A stretch of 64,000 bases of DNA from Zonotrichia leucophrys gambelii. Its lineage: Eukaryota; Chordata; Aves; Passeriformes; Passerellidae. Positions 1-12,900 of the stretch are shown here, piece by piece. Every line of letters begins with the position of its first letter. Positions within the stretch are counted from its first letter, which is position 1. Under the pieces are notes generated by a model. That model worked only from the letters and a program-made list of their open reading frames with translations, was not told the origin of the DNA and did no database searches. The stretch is from positions 24,832,099 to 24,896,098 of the forward strand of contig NC_088177.1 of assembly GCF_028769735.1 (NCBI RefSeq). Direction: 5' to 3'. Both the position numbers and the translations under genes were made by a program.

Positions 1-2922
1 AGCTTTGCCTTTCTTTGAGTAATACACCTTCAGACCAGTGTCTTGTTTTGATGTATTGCAATGATAGACTGAAGAGTTCATGTAATATATCATGACAGTC
101 AGCATTGCTGGACTCTAAGGATTGAGAGACTGAGCCAGCTGTTCTTCTGATGTGCTCTTGTAATGCATCACCAGCTGATGGAAACTGGTAATGTATTACT
201 TCAAAATGACAGCACCCAGAAAAGGAAGAGTCCAGAGGTGCAGACTCTGTATAATGAGGCATTCAAAGTATGAAACAGGGCTGCAAACTCCTGGAACAAG
301 ATGTTGGTAATAAATCAGCTTTCTATAGTATTCCATTAGTTATGTGGCTACACAGCTACACACTGTTCTCTGATTTCCAGTGCCTCTCTGTGGTGCTGGA
401 TTTGTGCAGACCAAAGACAACCCTAGCAGCAGTTTTACCTTCACTCTTCCTACACCTAACAGTTCACAATCCAACGATCTAGAACAAGGGATAGGGCAAA
501 ATTATATTAGCTCAAATATTTGGGATTTCTCCTCATCTTGGGATACTGTCAGACCCACTCAGATGCTACTCTTTCAGTGAACTAAGCTCATCCATGACAA
601 TGGCACAGACAGGAATGGCCCCTTTGCCCTTTTCTTGGGAGTATTGTATCCAAAAGGGACAGAATGGGCTGGCCCAGAGCACTGCAGTTGTGATTGCCTT
701 TTCCTGCAGATTGACTGAAGGCAAGAAAGGCTCTTTTGGCCATCTCCTCATCCCTGCTTTGTTTATCTTTTGGCCGCCACACACACAGAGTCAGGCCAAA
801 CAGTAATTGATCCCTAATTATCAACATCAATTAAAAGACAATTATTGGAACAGATAGCAATTCTGAACATTAGCCTTCAAAACTTTATCTCACTGATGAA
901 GCAGATTGTGTATGTGTAAAAGTATTTCCTCTGAATTTATTTTTAAACCCAGGCCAGCCATGGGAAAACATAAAAACTGGAAGATAATATTTTAAAATCC
1001 TGAGCTACCTGTCTGTGGTATCTCTTTTAAATATCTCTTGTTTGTCAAATGCAGTATTGCTTATAATTTTGCATATGTAAGGATCATTGTATCTTTGGCA
1101 AACCTTTGAAGATAGGTCCTACCCTCAAATTTTGCTTTTTATTGATGGATGGTTTGTACTGCATATAAAAAAGTAATTCTATTTTGCTAACAATAAGTAC
1201 CCTTTTCTGTTCGTAGTCAAATATTATAATTAATGACTACAAGACATTAAATATGGTTTTGTGGCATGTGATTCTGAGTCAAAAATATTGCCAGTCTCAT
1301 ATATAGAAGGGTCCATACTCCTAGAGCTTTGCCAGCTCAGATTTGATCAGAGATTGTTGAAGAGGAGCCTTGTCTGACAGACTCCATACAGGATCAGGTA
1401 GAGATTGTGTGCTCATGTCTGATCCATTGCCCCTACTTAAGGTGCTCTTCTATCTCTGGTACTCCAAGGAGCTGGGGTTTGCCTGCCATTCATCTCAAAG
1501 CCAATGATTAGCACTTTGCAAGGACATGTTCTGTAAAATCATGTCTGCAATTCCTGCAGTTGTGGGTACAAAATTTCAAGTGCAGAAGATCTCAGTAACC
1601 TACCAAAGATTTCTTGATTAAAAAAAAAAAGAAAAACAATAATATTCTGTGCTTGCTTCTTCAGACTCCCTTGTTTCATTCCCAAGATAATATACATGAT
1701 TGGCCATCAACATGGGAGTATCACAGAAACATTTTGCTCAGTCTTGGCTTTTTTAAATTATTATTTTTTAAGTATTTTTGTTTACCTCTAAACATTCTGG
1801 CTAATGTATATGGGGTAAAAGTTTGTATATTAGGAGTCATGTTTGCAAGGGACTGCTGGAGAATGTCAAGTGTATGTTCCCTCTCTGACAGCATTTTGTC
1901 ACATTTAAGTAATGACTATTAATATCTCCTTGAATGAGACTTTATGGAAATCATAGTTCTGAACATGCAATCAGCTCATTTATGGCCTAACAAGTGTTTC
2001 CCTGAGCCAGCAGTTGACTGGCATTTGATCATTTTTGTAAAATGCACCTTATCTGCTACTATTAGACACTAAGATGGCACTTTCTCTTACAGTTTCTGGC
2101 ACACAACAAGCATCTCTACTCTCTGTGAGGAAAAATCAGAAAACTTGTATTTAGCTCTCCTTATAAACTTGGACAATATGACAGGTTTTTAATCCAAATA
2201 ATTGTTTAAGATTATTACAATGATAATTATTGTAGTGATAATAACACATTATTTGAGCTGACAATACATTAGTTCCATGGGGAGATAAACTGCAAGGCCA
2301 ATGGATTTATCTTGATAACAAAATGGATTACTATTAACTATGATGGTAATTTTTCCATCCATGCACAAAGAAATCTCCCATTGAGTTCATTGTCTTTTGA
2401 CTGAATGCTGGTAAGAATTTTGTCTACATATATGTAACAAGGCTGGATTCTGCACTAGTGCGATATTGTTACTGTTATTCTGTATTGTCTAGACAAGCTC
2501 CAAAAGCCTATAGCTTTACTTGGCACTTCAGGCCCAGGATTTCTGTCTTTCAAAATGCCTCTTGGAAATTATGAAATGCAAGACAAATAAGGAGTTAGAG
2601 CAAGCGTGAATTTATCAGGATTTTGAAAGGCAGATTTAGAGATGAGAAAAACAAACCTTAACCTAACTTTATTTTCCTGTACATAGCAGCATGGAAGAGA
2701 TGGCTTTACCTCCATATCTTCCACCATAAAGCCATAACTTTTGCTCTGCTGGTGATACAAGACTTGAACATTACAGTTCCAGCTCCTTATTAGGATTTTG
2801 GAGTGTAGCAACCATCTTTTGTCCCTGATTTTCTTTATTGTCATTCTGAAAAGTATATAAGGGCACTTGATCTAGAGAATGATTTTCCCAGTGATTATGT
2901 TTCTGCAGGAAGGCAAACATAC

Positions 2923-2985
2923 AGAACTGTATTGTCAGAAAATCTACAGACTCTTGGTCTGTAGATTTTCTGACAATACAGTTCT
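2923..2985. repeat. Perfect inverted repeat, 29-bp arms, 5-base loop
   Basis: Left arm 2923-2951 starts AGAACTGTATTGTCAG; right arm 2957-2985 is its exact reverse complement and ends CTGACAATACAGTTCT; the loop is TCTTG. A perfect 29-bp stem in neutral sequence implies recent origin, probably a template-switch event. It would fold as a hairpin on either strand. Confidence 0.95.
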
Positions 2986-3654
2986 ATATCTTTAAAGAGA
3001 TTTGGATCAGAATCTGAGTAAGGACTTAATACTTATTTACCAAATCTATTATAATTCATAGTTTAAAATCCATTCTTGTTTTGTTTAGTTCATCTGGTTC
3101 ATTCTTCTCCAATACCTTTATCACTGTGCTATATTCGCTTTCTTATTTTGTCTTTACTTTAAAAAAAATGAATCCAGGTCAAATATATTATAAAATTCTT
3201 TGGAAATTTTGATAATTGTTATGGACATTTATTTGCTAAAATATACATTTTACACCGTAAGGCTGACATTAATATGCAAATCAGTGGACTATAAAATTCA
3301 TTTTCATGCCTCCAGGGCAGTATTTTTATAAATACAGAAACATAATCATGCATCCTCCAGAGAACTAAAAATAATTATACAAATTTACAACAAAGCCCAA
3401 GGCAGTGTCTCCTTTTAACTGTCTGGTTTTAATATCATTTAAATCTTGTTAAAACTTAATTACCAATTCTCTTCCATAATTTAGGTGGAAGAGCTGAGGT
3501 CTAAGCTTGCTGTTTGAGTGAGAGCACTTCATCTGAGAAACAAAGACACCAAGGCACAGATTGACAAAACAAGATAGTACATAGAAAAGCTTGGTAAAAG
3601 AAAAGTCATCACAGGTAACAGTGAAGAACAGAACTTACATCTGTCTATCTACAT

Positions 3655-4205
3655 TGTCACAGTTTAACTCAGGTCCACAATTAAGTTCTATGCAGCCACT
3701 CACTCATCCCCTTCCCTCCCCTCCTGCCTTCTGTGGCAGAATGGGGAGGGGAATCAGAATGAAAGGTAAAATCTGTGGGTTGAGATAAGAATAGTTTAAC
3801 CATTTAAATAGTTTAAAATATAATAATAAAAGAGAGAAAGACAGAGGAAAAACCCCCAGAAATGCAAGTGGTGCCCAATACACTGGCCCCCCACCTGCCC
3901 AGAGCCAGCCCATCTCCAGCAGTGATCAGGCCCTCACATCCCTCTCCCCATGTTTATGCACTGTCCATAACATTGTGTGCCATGGAATGTCCCTCTGATC
4001 ATTCATGGAATATCTCTTTGACCTGCCCTGGCCATGCTCCCCCAGCAGAGCAGAGCCACCAAAAAGTCCTTGACTTAGGGGAAGCATTACTTAGCAACCA
4101 AATCATCAGAGTGTTGTCAACAAGAATTCTACAGTAAATCCAAAACACACTGCTGTACCAGCTGTTAGTAAGAAAATTAATTCTGCCCCAGCCAAACCCA
4201 GGGCA
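3655..4205 (+). mobile_element. Solo LTR, avian ERVL-like endogenous retrovirus
   Basis: The element begins TGTCACAGTTTAAC and ends GGGCA. Its layout is that of the common avian LTR: a GC-rich start with CCCTCCCC, then GGGTTGAGATAAGAATAGTT, an A-rich AATAATAAAAG stretch, GTGGTGCCCAATACA, and a terminal block CTGTACCAGCTGTTAGTAAG followed by CCCCAGCC. Flanking five-base sequences are TACAT (3650-3654) and AACAT (4206-4210), a near-perfect target duplication of the size ERVL makes. No internal retroviral gene follows, so it is a solo LTR. Family name is from memory. Confidence 0.75.
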
Positions 4206-7200
4206 AACATCCACATAAAATGGAACTGAGCTGATGTCTTGTGTGACAGAAATATAAATAGACCAGAGTATATATAAGCCTACATAATAATATTTACATC
4301 CACACATACATACTCATGTATAGATGGTGATTTATTCATTAATGCTGGTATAGCTCAAGCTGTATCCACCTGGGAGGGGAGTTGCAGGACCAGTGCTTTT
4401 ATCCTCTTTGTTCCATGGCTGTTTTCTGGGAGATGATGACTGCTCAGAACAGGTGCAATAGTGAGTAACTCCAAATTCAAAGCCAGCCTGGCTACAGGCT
4501 TCAGGTGATATTTGGAGTAGGCACATTTTATCAGGAATTTCTGCTATATGAATATCTGTGGATATATTTTTATTTTCTAAGGCTGAACTTTGGAACAAGA
4601 TAATGTGCTGTCTTCCTCCATGACTGATAGAAGTGATCACAACAGCAACTCTGCCCCTGTTTCAGAGGTATGAGGTCAGGGACAGGGCCTCAGCTTTGTA
4701 CCCCAAATAAAGCTCCTGGTAAGTAACTTTAAAGTAACATTGTATGGAAAAAATCTGTTTGTTTGGTCTGATTTACAGAAGATTCTATACCCTCAATGTC
4801 TACGCTCTTTACATTAATGGTAAAGCAGAGAACAGAGCATCCAGCTTCTCTGCACTGTGGTGCTGTGTCCCCTCACACCCTTCCCCCAGTTCTGCATTTG
4901 CTGCAAAAAAAAAAAGACAAGGAATCTTGAAAATGGTACATTCTTGATTTCCTCCCTCAGTGATAAATATCCCATCAACACGGAGGCTGCTGCCTCAGGT
5001 CTATTCTTTGTGCCGTGTTTGCCAGCCACTGTTTAGTAACAAGTGTCACTGTCTGCTCCCCTGCTTTGAACTGGAACACATTCCTGTGGCCCTCACATCC
5101 AACTGAAAGCAGCTTTGTATTGATTTAATTCACCCTTTTTAGTATGACCATAGTCACAATGAGGGATGTGCATCCAAACTTCCAGCTATTGCACAATTGC
5201 CACTGGGCAGAAATTCAAGTGATTTGGCACAGCATCCAGTTGGGAATCAATTCCCATTGGTTCCCTCTGTCCAGTGCATGCCTTGCCTGTGATTGAAATG
5301 CCAGGCATTTGTGAGCAATCCTGCTGCCAGTATTGACAGCCATCCTCATAACACTGCTCTGTCCTTTCGGGCTGCATATTCGTGGGGTGTTCATGGAAGA
5401 AAGAAATGCAAAATATTAGAGAAGCCAGTGTGTTACAGATTTCACATACCACTCACATTTTTGCATTAGCAAGTAACCTGTTCATTTACAGATATACATC
5501 ATAACTGCATAGACTACTCAAAAATCTTTAATATAGAAAAGGTATCCTTCAGAGCTAGAAGTATAATATATTTAGTAAGTCTTTAATAAATAAGATTTAA
5601 TAAGACATTTAAATTAAGAGTTAAATAGGCTGTCATTTGCACCTGTGTAAGTGAGTTTGAAATTGAGGAGTTTCCTGTGCTGGACTAGGTTGTAAATTGG
5701 TTTCACTGGGCTCTGAGTCCATTTGTTTCTAACAATTTTTTGCCATGCAGCATGAGTGCAGTGGGTGTGAAAACGGAAGTGTGATATTTTCCAGGTTGTT
5801 ACTAGTCAGGCAAAAGTTAGAAACAGCAACAAGAGTCTAAAGATGACCTTGCTAAATCTGTGTTCTTAATGCAGAAAATGCTGCTTAAAGTATTTTAAAT
5901 ATAGTAATGTATCTCTCTTTCTTGCTCTGTGGTAGAATGATCAGATTTATTTTTTTTTTGTCTCACTTGGAAGTTCTGGATCTATACTTTTTACAACAGA
6001 GCTTTCTAATCTTGTCAGCTTTTTAGGTAAACCTGATGGACTTGGGAACTTTCCTGAACCTACTCAAATCATAACTGGTGTGATGCAGCACTGTGGAGCC
6101 TTGTATCTGTCTCTGTGGGGGAAAATCTGAGGCTGGAAAATCTCAAATATATTTGGGGAGAAGGTAATTGAAAAAAATGTTGTGAGCACATTTAAGAAAT
6201 GTGATTTATTTGAACAGTCCAACTAAATAAGGTTTTATTGCTAGACATAGGTTTCCTAGTGCTATTTCAAGAAAATATCAAAGATCACAGAAATAGCAGG
6301 ATTTTGTCAAATTCAAAAATTGTTCCCAAGTGAATTGCAAGCACCTTTACCATCTTATTTCTATAAAATGTGACATATTTAAATATTGCCAAAGAATACA
6401 GCCCTTAAATGTCAGTATGTTTTTAGGAGGTATAAAGGCTCCAAGATGTATGTCAAAAAACCAGATTCCTCAGATGGGTGCCAGAGAAAATCTTTTTCCA
6501 AAGAAGCTTCAGAAATTTCAGTCTAATGTGTACTATTAATGTGATGCTGTGACAGCTCTTTAGAGAGCTGTCATTATCAGGCTTGTTTGGACTGGACTGT
6601 GTCAGGCAACCACAGGCTGAGAACTCAGTGCTCAGCCTCACTGGCTCTAATGTACCTTTAGCAGGGATTCAGAGAGGTGCCAGTGCCTACCCAACACTGT
6701 ACCCTCTTCTTGCCATAGCTTGGGGGCCTCCAATTCCAAATGATACCCACGTATGAAAAGTGAAAAAAGCTCCTGTTTGCTTTGTTTGAGGCTTGGGAAG
6801 CACTAACTCTTATCATTCATCTGAGCAGCTGGTGACAGCAGTGCTGAAATGCTGAAGAGGTGAGCAGTGGGAGGTTTACAGCGTGTCTGTTTACATTGTC
6901 TCATCTCCTTTGTGCTGAATTCCTCTGTAGCACATCCTGTCCATTTGTCACCAAGAAATAAGATATAGTGACCAAGAGAAAGTTGCTTCAAGTGAAGGAT
7001 TAATTTTGTATCATGTAAGAAAGATGGCTATTGATACTGCATGCAGGAACACTTATCATGCTGATGAATTTCATGTACCTGATAGTGTCAGGCACCAAAG
7101 ATTTGGTTTCAACACAGCCTTCCTTGCAGCTTTGGCAAGTTTGAGGCTCAGTTAAGCACCAGCACATTTTGAAGTTGAAGCCTTGCTTGGTAAAGTGGCA

Positions 7201-9424
7201 CAGGTAGATAGAATCCTACCTACTCAGCATAAGGTTCCAATTCTCAGTCTTTCTTTAATAGCTGTGATGAGATACAGAATAGAGAGTAAGGTTTTAAAGC
7301 CTTTAGTTGCTATATAGCAATGGCTGCTAGTTATGGAGAGAAAAATAATTTTTCATTAATGCTAAATAGAGCTTTAACATATAGATACTAAATTTCCTAG
7401 AAGATAAAACACTTCCTTTGTGCCCCGCATCCCTGAAAGGGAATGTGCAAACATTTTCAAAAGCTTTCATGGGAGATAAAATATTGTGGATTTCTTTTCT
7501 AATTGCCAGGAGCAGTGTAACTGCACCAACCCTAGCCATGGCTTTGGTTGAGAGCACGGCAGGACGATGCTCTGGATGCCTTCAGGTGGGTGAGGTTACA
7601 TTTTCCCTGAGTGCTGATGTGACAGCTCTCAGCAGCAATACTGCAATCACAGCATAGCAGACTCTCAGTGTCAGGGCTGTGCTCCAGCCTCCAGTCTGCT
7701 CTTTTCTCCTGCTCTGCACTGCCTAGCCCATGTTATCTAAACTTTAATGATTGAAAAGTAGAAATAGGAAGAGTTCAAAACACATCAGGAAAAAGACACA
7801 CTTCCTGTCATAATAGCCTGCAAAATTTCTGATTCTGTTCTGATTTAGGATATAAACATACCAGCTCTGCCTCTTTAATTTGATGGTGTTGTAAAGGACA
7901 GAGGAATTAAAAAAACGTGTTAGACAGCTATGAGGTGGATACTAATACACACTTCACAGATTTCCCTGTCTTCCTTGGGGCAGTGAAAATCAAAGGCTTG
8001 TGATATTGGTCCTTACTGCTCTAGAAGTGTTTGAGACAGGGGTGTGGGGCAACATATTTAGGTATCAAAATGTCCAGATGTCACTATCTATATATTTGAG
8101 AATATAACCTCAGTCTTCAATTAAAAGGAGTGACCAGAAAATTGTTGATAGCCATACAAGGTAACAAATTAAAAAGTAAAATAATTGACAGTCATAGCTG
8201 ACCATAAAACTGCTGAATGCCCCAAAAGAGTATAGGGTTTCAGCCGCCTATCTTCCCATATGCTTTAAGGCAGTGTCAGTGCAGCGTTGCACAGGTATTT
8301 TTCTGCAGAAGTCCCATGGAGGAATACAAAGCAAGCCAGAAAACCCTGTGTATGAAGATGATATCTTGACTACTGCATAGGTGGAGTTTTAGTTTATCCC
8401 AAGTTACTGCTCATAAACAGTTTAGCAATCAGTTCTATCCTAGGGATTATTCATGCCACTGCTTGAAAGACTGTTTGATCTATTGATCAATGATGAAAGT
8501 AAGAGAAATCAAGCTGTTGCTTAAAATTGGGTTAATGATTGACCCATGTACCCACCAATCTCATTAAGATAAAACACTGAAAAGTTGTGCTTCTGCAAAG
8601 TAATATATTAAAAATAATTTTGTCTTTTTAATTTCTTACTGATCGATTTCTGAAAGGCAACAGTCCCTGGTGAATAACAAAAAATAATTACTGCAAGTTT
8701 TAAGTAGAGTTCATGTTAGTAAATCAGCTATTAGTCCAATTAATTACTGTTTGTGTCCAGAGATTGTTTCTCGTATGCTGGAACAACCAGAATATCTCCA
8801 GGATCACAGACATTTAAAACAGTCATTGCAAAATACATTATTGAGGTGTACAGTATTTGCATTGTTTGCATGTAGAGTGAAAATTTTCTGTTATCTTTTC
8901 TCTGTTGAGGCTGTTGTTAGCAAATTGCTAGATTACTCAGATGACTTGTTGAGATCAGAGAACAGGCCAGTAGTTTTTTTTATTTGTAACAAAAATTGAA
9001 AATCATGAAATATGTGACTATATTTTGCTTTCTTTGTGTGTAAGATCACTTATTTAATTTTCCCCCCACTAATTTAATTTTTAGATTTTACTAGTTAAAC
9101 CCCAGGATACTGTGTTTATGTAAGGGAGATAGGGAAAAAGAGTGGGAGACAATTTATTAGTAAAGAATGACTTGCATTTGCAGGTAACAATAAGCTTCAG
9201 TAAAGGGAAGGTTTGGAAAGAAGAGCAGATTCAGTGTCAAGAGAAGCATCCAAACTAATAATCAAAATACATATGAAAACCAGTTCTGAATAATTTTTTA
9301 CCATTTCTGATACTGACAATTTATCAAGCTGGTATTTTTTGAACCACACTGAAATTTCCACAAGTTTAAAATTTTGTTACCTGATTACTATCTCCATGCA
9401 CCATTTCCTTTTTTTTTTCCTTAG

Positions 9425-9594
9425 GTAGATGGATTTCTGCAAAAAATGCATTAATTTTGATAAGGAATACATTTCTGCAGTTATTGTAAAAGAAGATTGT
9501 CTCCATGACCCAGAGTTCAACTCAAAATTTGTGCAAGAAAATTTCGCTGGCTGCTGCACACAGTGCTTGAGTTAACATCATTAGAGTCCAGGAG
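9425..9594 (+). pseudogene. DNAH11: DNAH11 remnant exon, stalk coiled-coil 1 region
   Basis: A polypyrimidine tract and TTAG precede the exon, and GAG|GTAGGA follows it. It opens VDGFLQK in the first frame; after a one-base shift it continues INFDKEYISAVIVKEDCLHD and then PEFNSKFVQENFAG. This matches the dynein segment VD.FLQ.L.N.DKEHIPE...DPEFNP...KSFAAAGLCAWVINI, which leads into the microtubule-binding stalk. Near the end, bases matching GLCAWVNII read through a TGA where Trp is expected; the INFDKEY frame itself reaches TAA at 9573-9575. There is therefore at least one frameshift and one stop. Splice sites look usable. Confidence 0.72.
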
Positions 9595-9834
9595 GTAGGA
9601 GTTAAACCAGTGTAAATTTCTTCAGCTCAAAATTTTAAGGTTTTGCTTCTTTCAGCTCCTCTTCTGCTATTGCAAAGAACTCACTTCATAGTTATAGCCA
9701 TTAAAAATACTAGAGAAAAAATATTTTGAATGTCATAAATTACTTTTAGACTGTGAAAATGGGTTGTGTATCATGGGCATGCTTCATATGGAGGCTTCCA
9801 AAAATAGCGCAGCAGAAGAGTCTCTGCACAGAGA

Positions 9835-9985
9835 CCCAAAAGGTCTGAATTTAATCCTGGTTTTTTAACTGATCTGCAGGGTGACCTTGGGCAATCTGTG
9901 TGCCATTCTCCTTCTGCTAAAATGAAAATAATAATACTTATTGCCCTTGCAAAGCACTTCTAGAGTAAAGCATATGAATCGATAA
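9835..9985 (+). mobile_element. MIR-like core SINE fragment
   Basis: The core GTGACCTTGGGCAATCTGTG is followed by a C/T-rich stretch, then CTAAAATGAAAATAATAATA and GCAAAGCACTTCTAGAG. This order is that of the conserved MIR core and tail, an ancient amniote SINE. Highly diverged; boundaries approximate. Confidence 0.6.
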
Positions 9986-12900
9986 CATCTTCTCCTTAAG
10001 TATATGAAATAGCAGAGGAAACTCTTCCCACTTGCATTAGTGTGCTTTTAACATTTAGAAATGTGAAATTATAAAGATTATTACATAGGAGGGAGAAGCC
10101 AAGAAGTGTTCCCCTAATCAATAAGTTGCCAGCTGGAATGCAAAGGAAAGCAAGTTAATGTACCATTTAGTGCAACAAAGAAGAAAATATATGCTTTCAA
10201 TGTGAGTATGGCAGCTACCAGTGCAGTCATACTGTATTATCTTGCTGGCTTGTGTGCTGGTGTGGCAGTAGAACAGTATAAAACATACAAACAGTTTGAA
10301 ATCCCTACGCTAGTTTTCAAGACCTCCAGTTCTCCTGGAGAGATCTGTCAGTTTAGACAGAAGGGAAAAGCCAGACTTAAGTGCTCTGACCACGTGTGTG
10401 TGCCTTGTTCTGCATGTGGGGACTTCCTTCCCCCGGAATGCTGCTTTGCTTTCCCCCAGCAGATCACCAGCACGAGGTGTCTTGGCACAGTACGTTTTAC
10501 AAGAATGACAGCAAACATGATTTCTCACTTGTGTCCCTAGGCTTGTTGACCTGTAGGGCCTTTTTGTGGTCCTTGCAGATGGATTCATTGAGCTTGAGTA
10601 TTCATACATTGCTTGTATAATATCTCTCTGTACTTTATATCAGCATTTTGTATCAGGCACTACACAAGTCCAGTGGCATCTACTGTGCAGCCTAGGTGAG
10701 CCCTGGCAGTAATTAAAGTATTTTAAACCATCTGCTTAATTGCTTAAAAAATACACTGATGAGCTTGCACTGTTTGAATGATCTTCAGGAACCTATTAGG
10801 CTAAAGCAATTCCTTCTTGCAATGTTTAACTAATTCACAATGTTTGTTCTGTGAATTACAGTTGTCTTTACACCATTTGTTAGTCTTACTTGTAGCAGAG
10901 CTCTGCTTGCTGCTACTGAGCCAGATTTCTCCTGTTCTTCCCTCTGCTTTCTCATCTCTGCCTGTCAAGCTCTTCATTGAAGTGCAGACTTTGGGAGCAG
11001 TGCATGAGAGAAGCTGGGCAGTGAAATCCTGCCCTCTCCCTTGCCAGCCGTGCTTGCAGCCTTGCCCCTGAGCGAGGAAGGATCCTTGTGCCAGCCATTA
11101 CTGTGCACTCTGCTCTGTGCCAGACACCCACGCTGCTCCCTCAGGGCACCTCAGTGTCTTGTGCCCGGGAGAACAGGGAACCAAGCTGCCCTCCCAGCTT
11201 CCTTGCCCAGCTCCTCAGCTGAGTGTCAGCCCAGCCCCGGCTGGGTCCTGCAGCAGAGCGCGGCCGTTTCCATGGGCCTTCGCAGTGGTGGCATTAGGCA
11301 GTGCAGGCACGCTGCCAGGCGGCCCTCCCAGGGACACAGGACAGGCTGCCAGGCTCAGGGGCCTCAGGAGCTGCTCAGAGGGCGGTGGGTGAACAGGGAC
11401 AGTGGTCTGGCATTGTCGCCTGGGGGACCTTCCCCTTAGGGCTGCTGTGGAAGCATGGCACGGCCATGGCATCTGCACATCCCAACTCCTCCAAAATGGG
11501 GAGGCCCCAGCTGCCTGCAGCTCTGGGCTCTGCAGGCACAGGAGGCAGTGCTGGCCATTCCTGCTGCATGCCTGGCTCCATCAGCCCTCTGCCTCCCGGC
11601 CAGAAAAACCAGGAAACACAGGAGAGAAGGCTACTGAAGATATAGATAAGAGCCGATGCTAGCAGACCTGCTTCAGTTTTCATTACAAGTCAATAAAGTA
11701 ATCTTTTCATAAGCATTGGAGCCAATCCATTATGAAGATTGTTTGAAAATTCCATCCCTGCCACATGGGCAAGAGTCAGTGGGTAGTTTGTCCCGAGATC
11801 AAGCCCCACCCTTTCTGTTCAGAAATTCCCCTTACTGTTAAATTAAACTGCCTGAATGTCTCCCAAAAGTCACCACGTAAGTATCAAAGAGTCTGGATTA
11901 CGAATATTAGGATAGTATGAGGTAACACCATTAGATTATCTCACCATAAACTGAAATAAATGTTTATACATTTTACTTGATATATATGCAAAAAAGAAAA
12001 TTTGCTGTTGGGTGTGGTATAATGTTTATGATTAAATGCTTTATTCATACTTGTATGTCAATCTATTAGTGTGCTGTTAATTCAAATGTTACTATGATGT
12101 ATTCTATCGCCGTTAGCACATTTATCACAGGTAGATGTGAAACTTAGACAAAGGTGTACATTCTCATTAATGATGAGCAGCCTATTCATCTTACTAGAGT
12201 GTAATTAATGTTAGTTACAATACTTAATTTTTCACTGTTTGTCATGGTGCATATTTAGCATTTCTTCTGTCCTTTATCAATCTGCTCTCCTATCACATGA
12301 GCACATCAAAAAGATATATGTAAGTATTTGACCTGTTTTGATGCCTAATTTTTATACTTTTCCAGGAAAAAATATATAAAAGAAAAAATATATAATGGAA
12401 TATTTTTAATCTTATCCTGTAGGTAGCATAGTTAGCTAAAAAACCGGACTGGAAAGTGTTATCCATTGCTTTGGGGTTTGGGTTAATTTCATTTGCAATA
12501 GTAACATAGAAATCAGATGGTGAAGCAAAGCAGGGCACACCATGAAGACACAGGTAGTACTTGCTGTATGTTGTGCTGTGCTTGTGTGGGGTTGTAGTGG
12601 TGCCAGTTGTTCTCCTGGATTTCCAATTACATGTTTTTTGTACTGTAAAGTTGTTAGTGCTAGTTAAATATGTTGTGTGAGTAATACAGCTCCAAAACCA
12701 ACAGAAGCATGGAGTATGTGAAAAGTGCCCGTTATTGCGTAAATAAGTGCTACAACAGCTCGTTGTTACACTTTAGGAGCATTGCTTTGTCAATAATGTT
12801 GTTAGCAGTACAGAGCCAAACCACAGTCCCGTGTGCACTGGTGCAAGAGGGGAAGAAGTTATGGCTAATGTGTCACACAGCAGGTGGGAAACAAGTCCTG

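Larger units (their letters stand above)
1..9424 (+). other. Non-coding, presumed DNAH11 intron or decayed exons
   Basis: Apart from the solo LTR and the inverted repeat I see no gene. The dynein AAA4 and first stalk exons should lie upstream of 9425. One weak candidate is ACCAAAGATTTGGTTTCAAC with CAGCTTTGGCAAG near 7098-7142, which recalls the T-I-D-W-F-H.WP.EAL stretch; it is too short and broken to call. Confidence 0.5.

Noticed and set aside
10202..10540. 112-codon frame containing AGLCAGV, similar to dynein AAAGLCAWV
   Set aside because: The true GLCAW segment aligns better at the end of the 9425-9594 remnant, followed by bases for VNII, so this is coincidence.
11041..11662. Several overlapping 86-132 codon frames on both strands
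   Set aside because: They occur in all phases of one GC-rich patch, are low in information and resemble no family.
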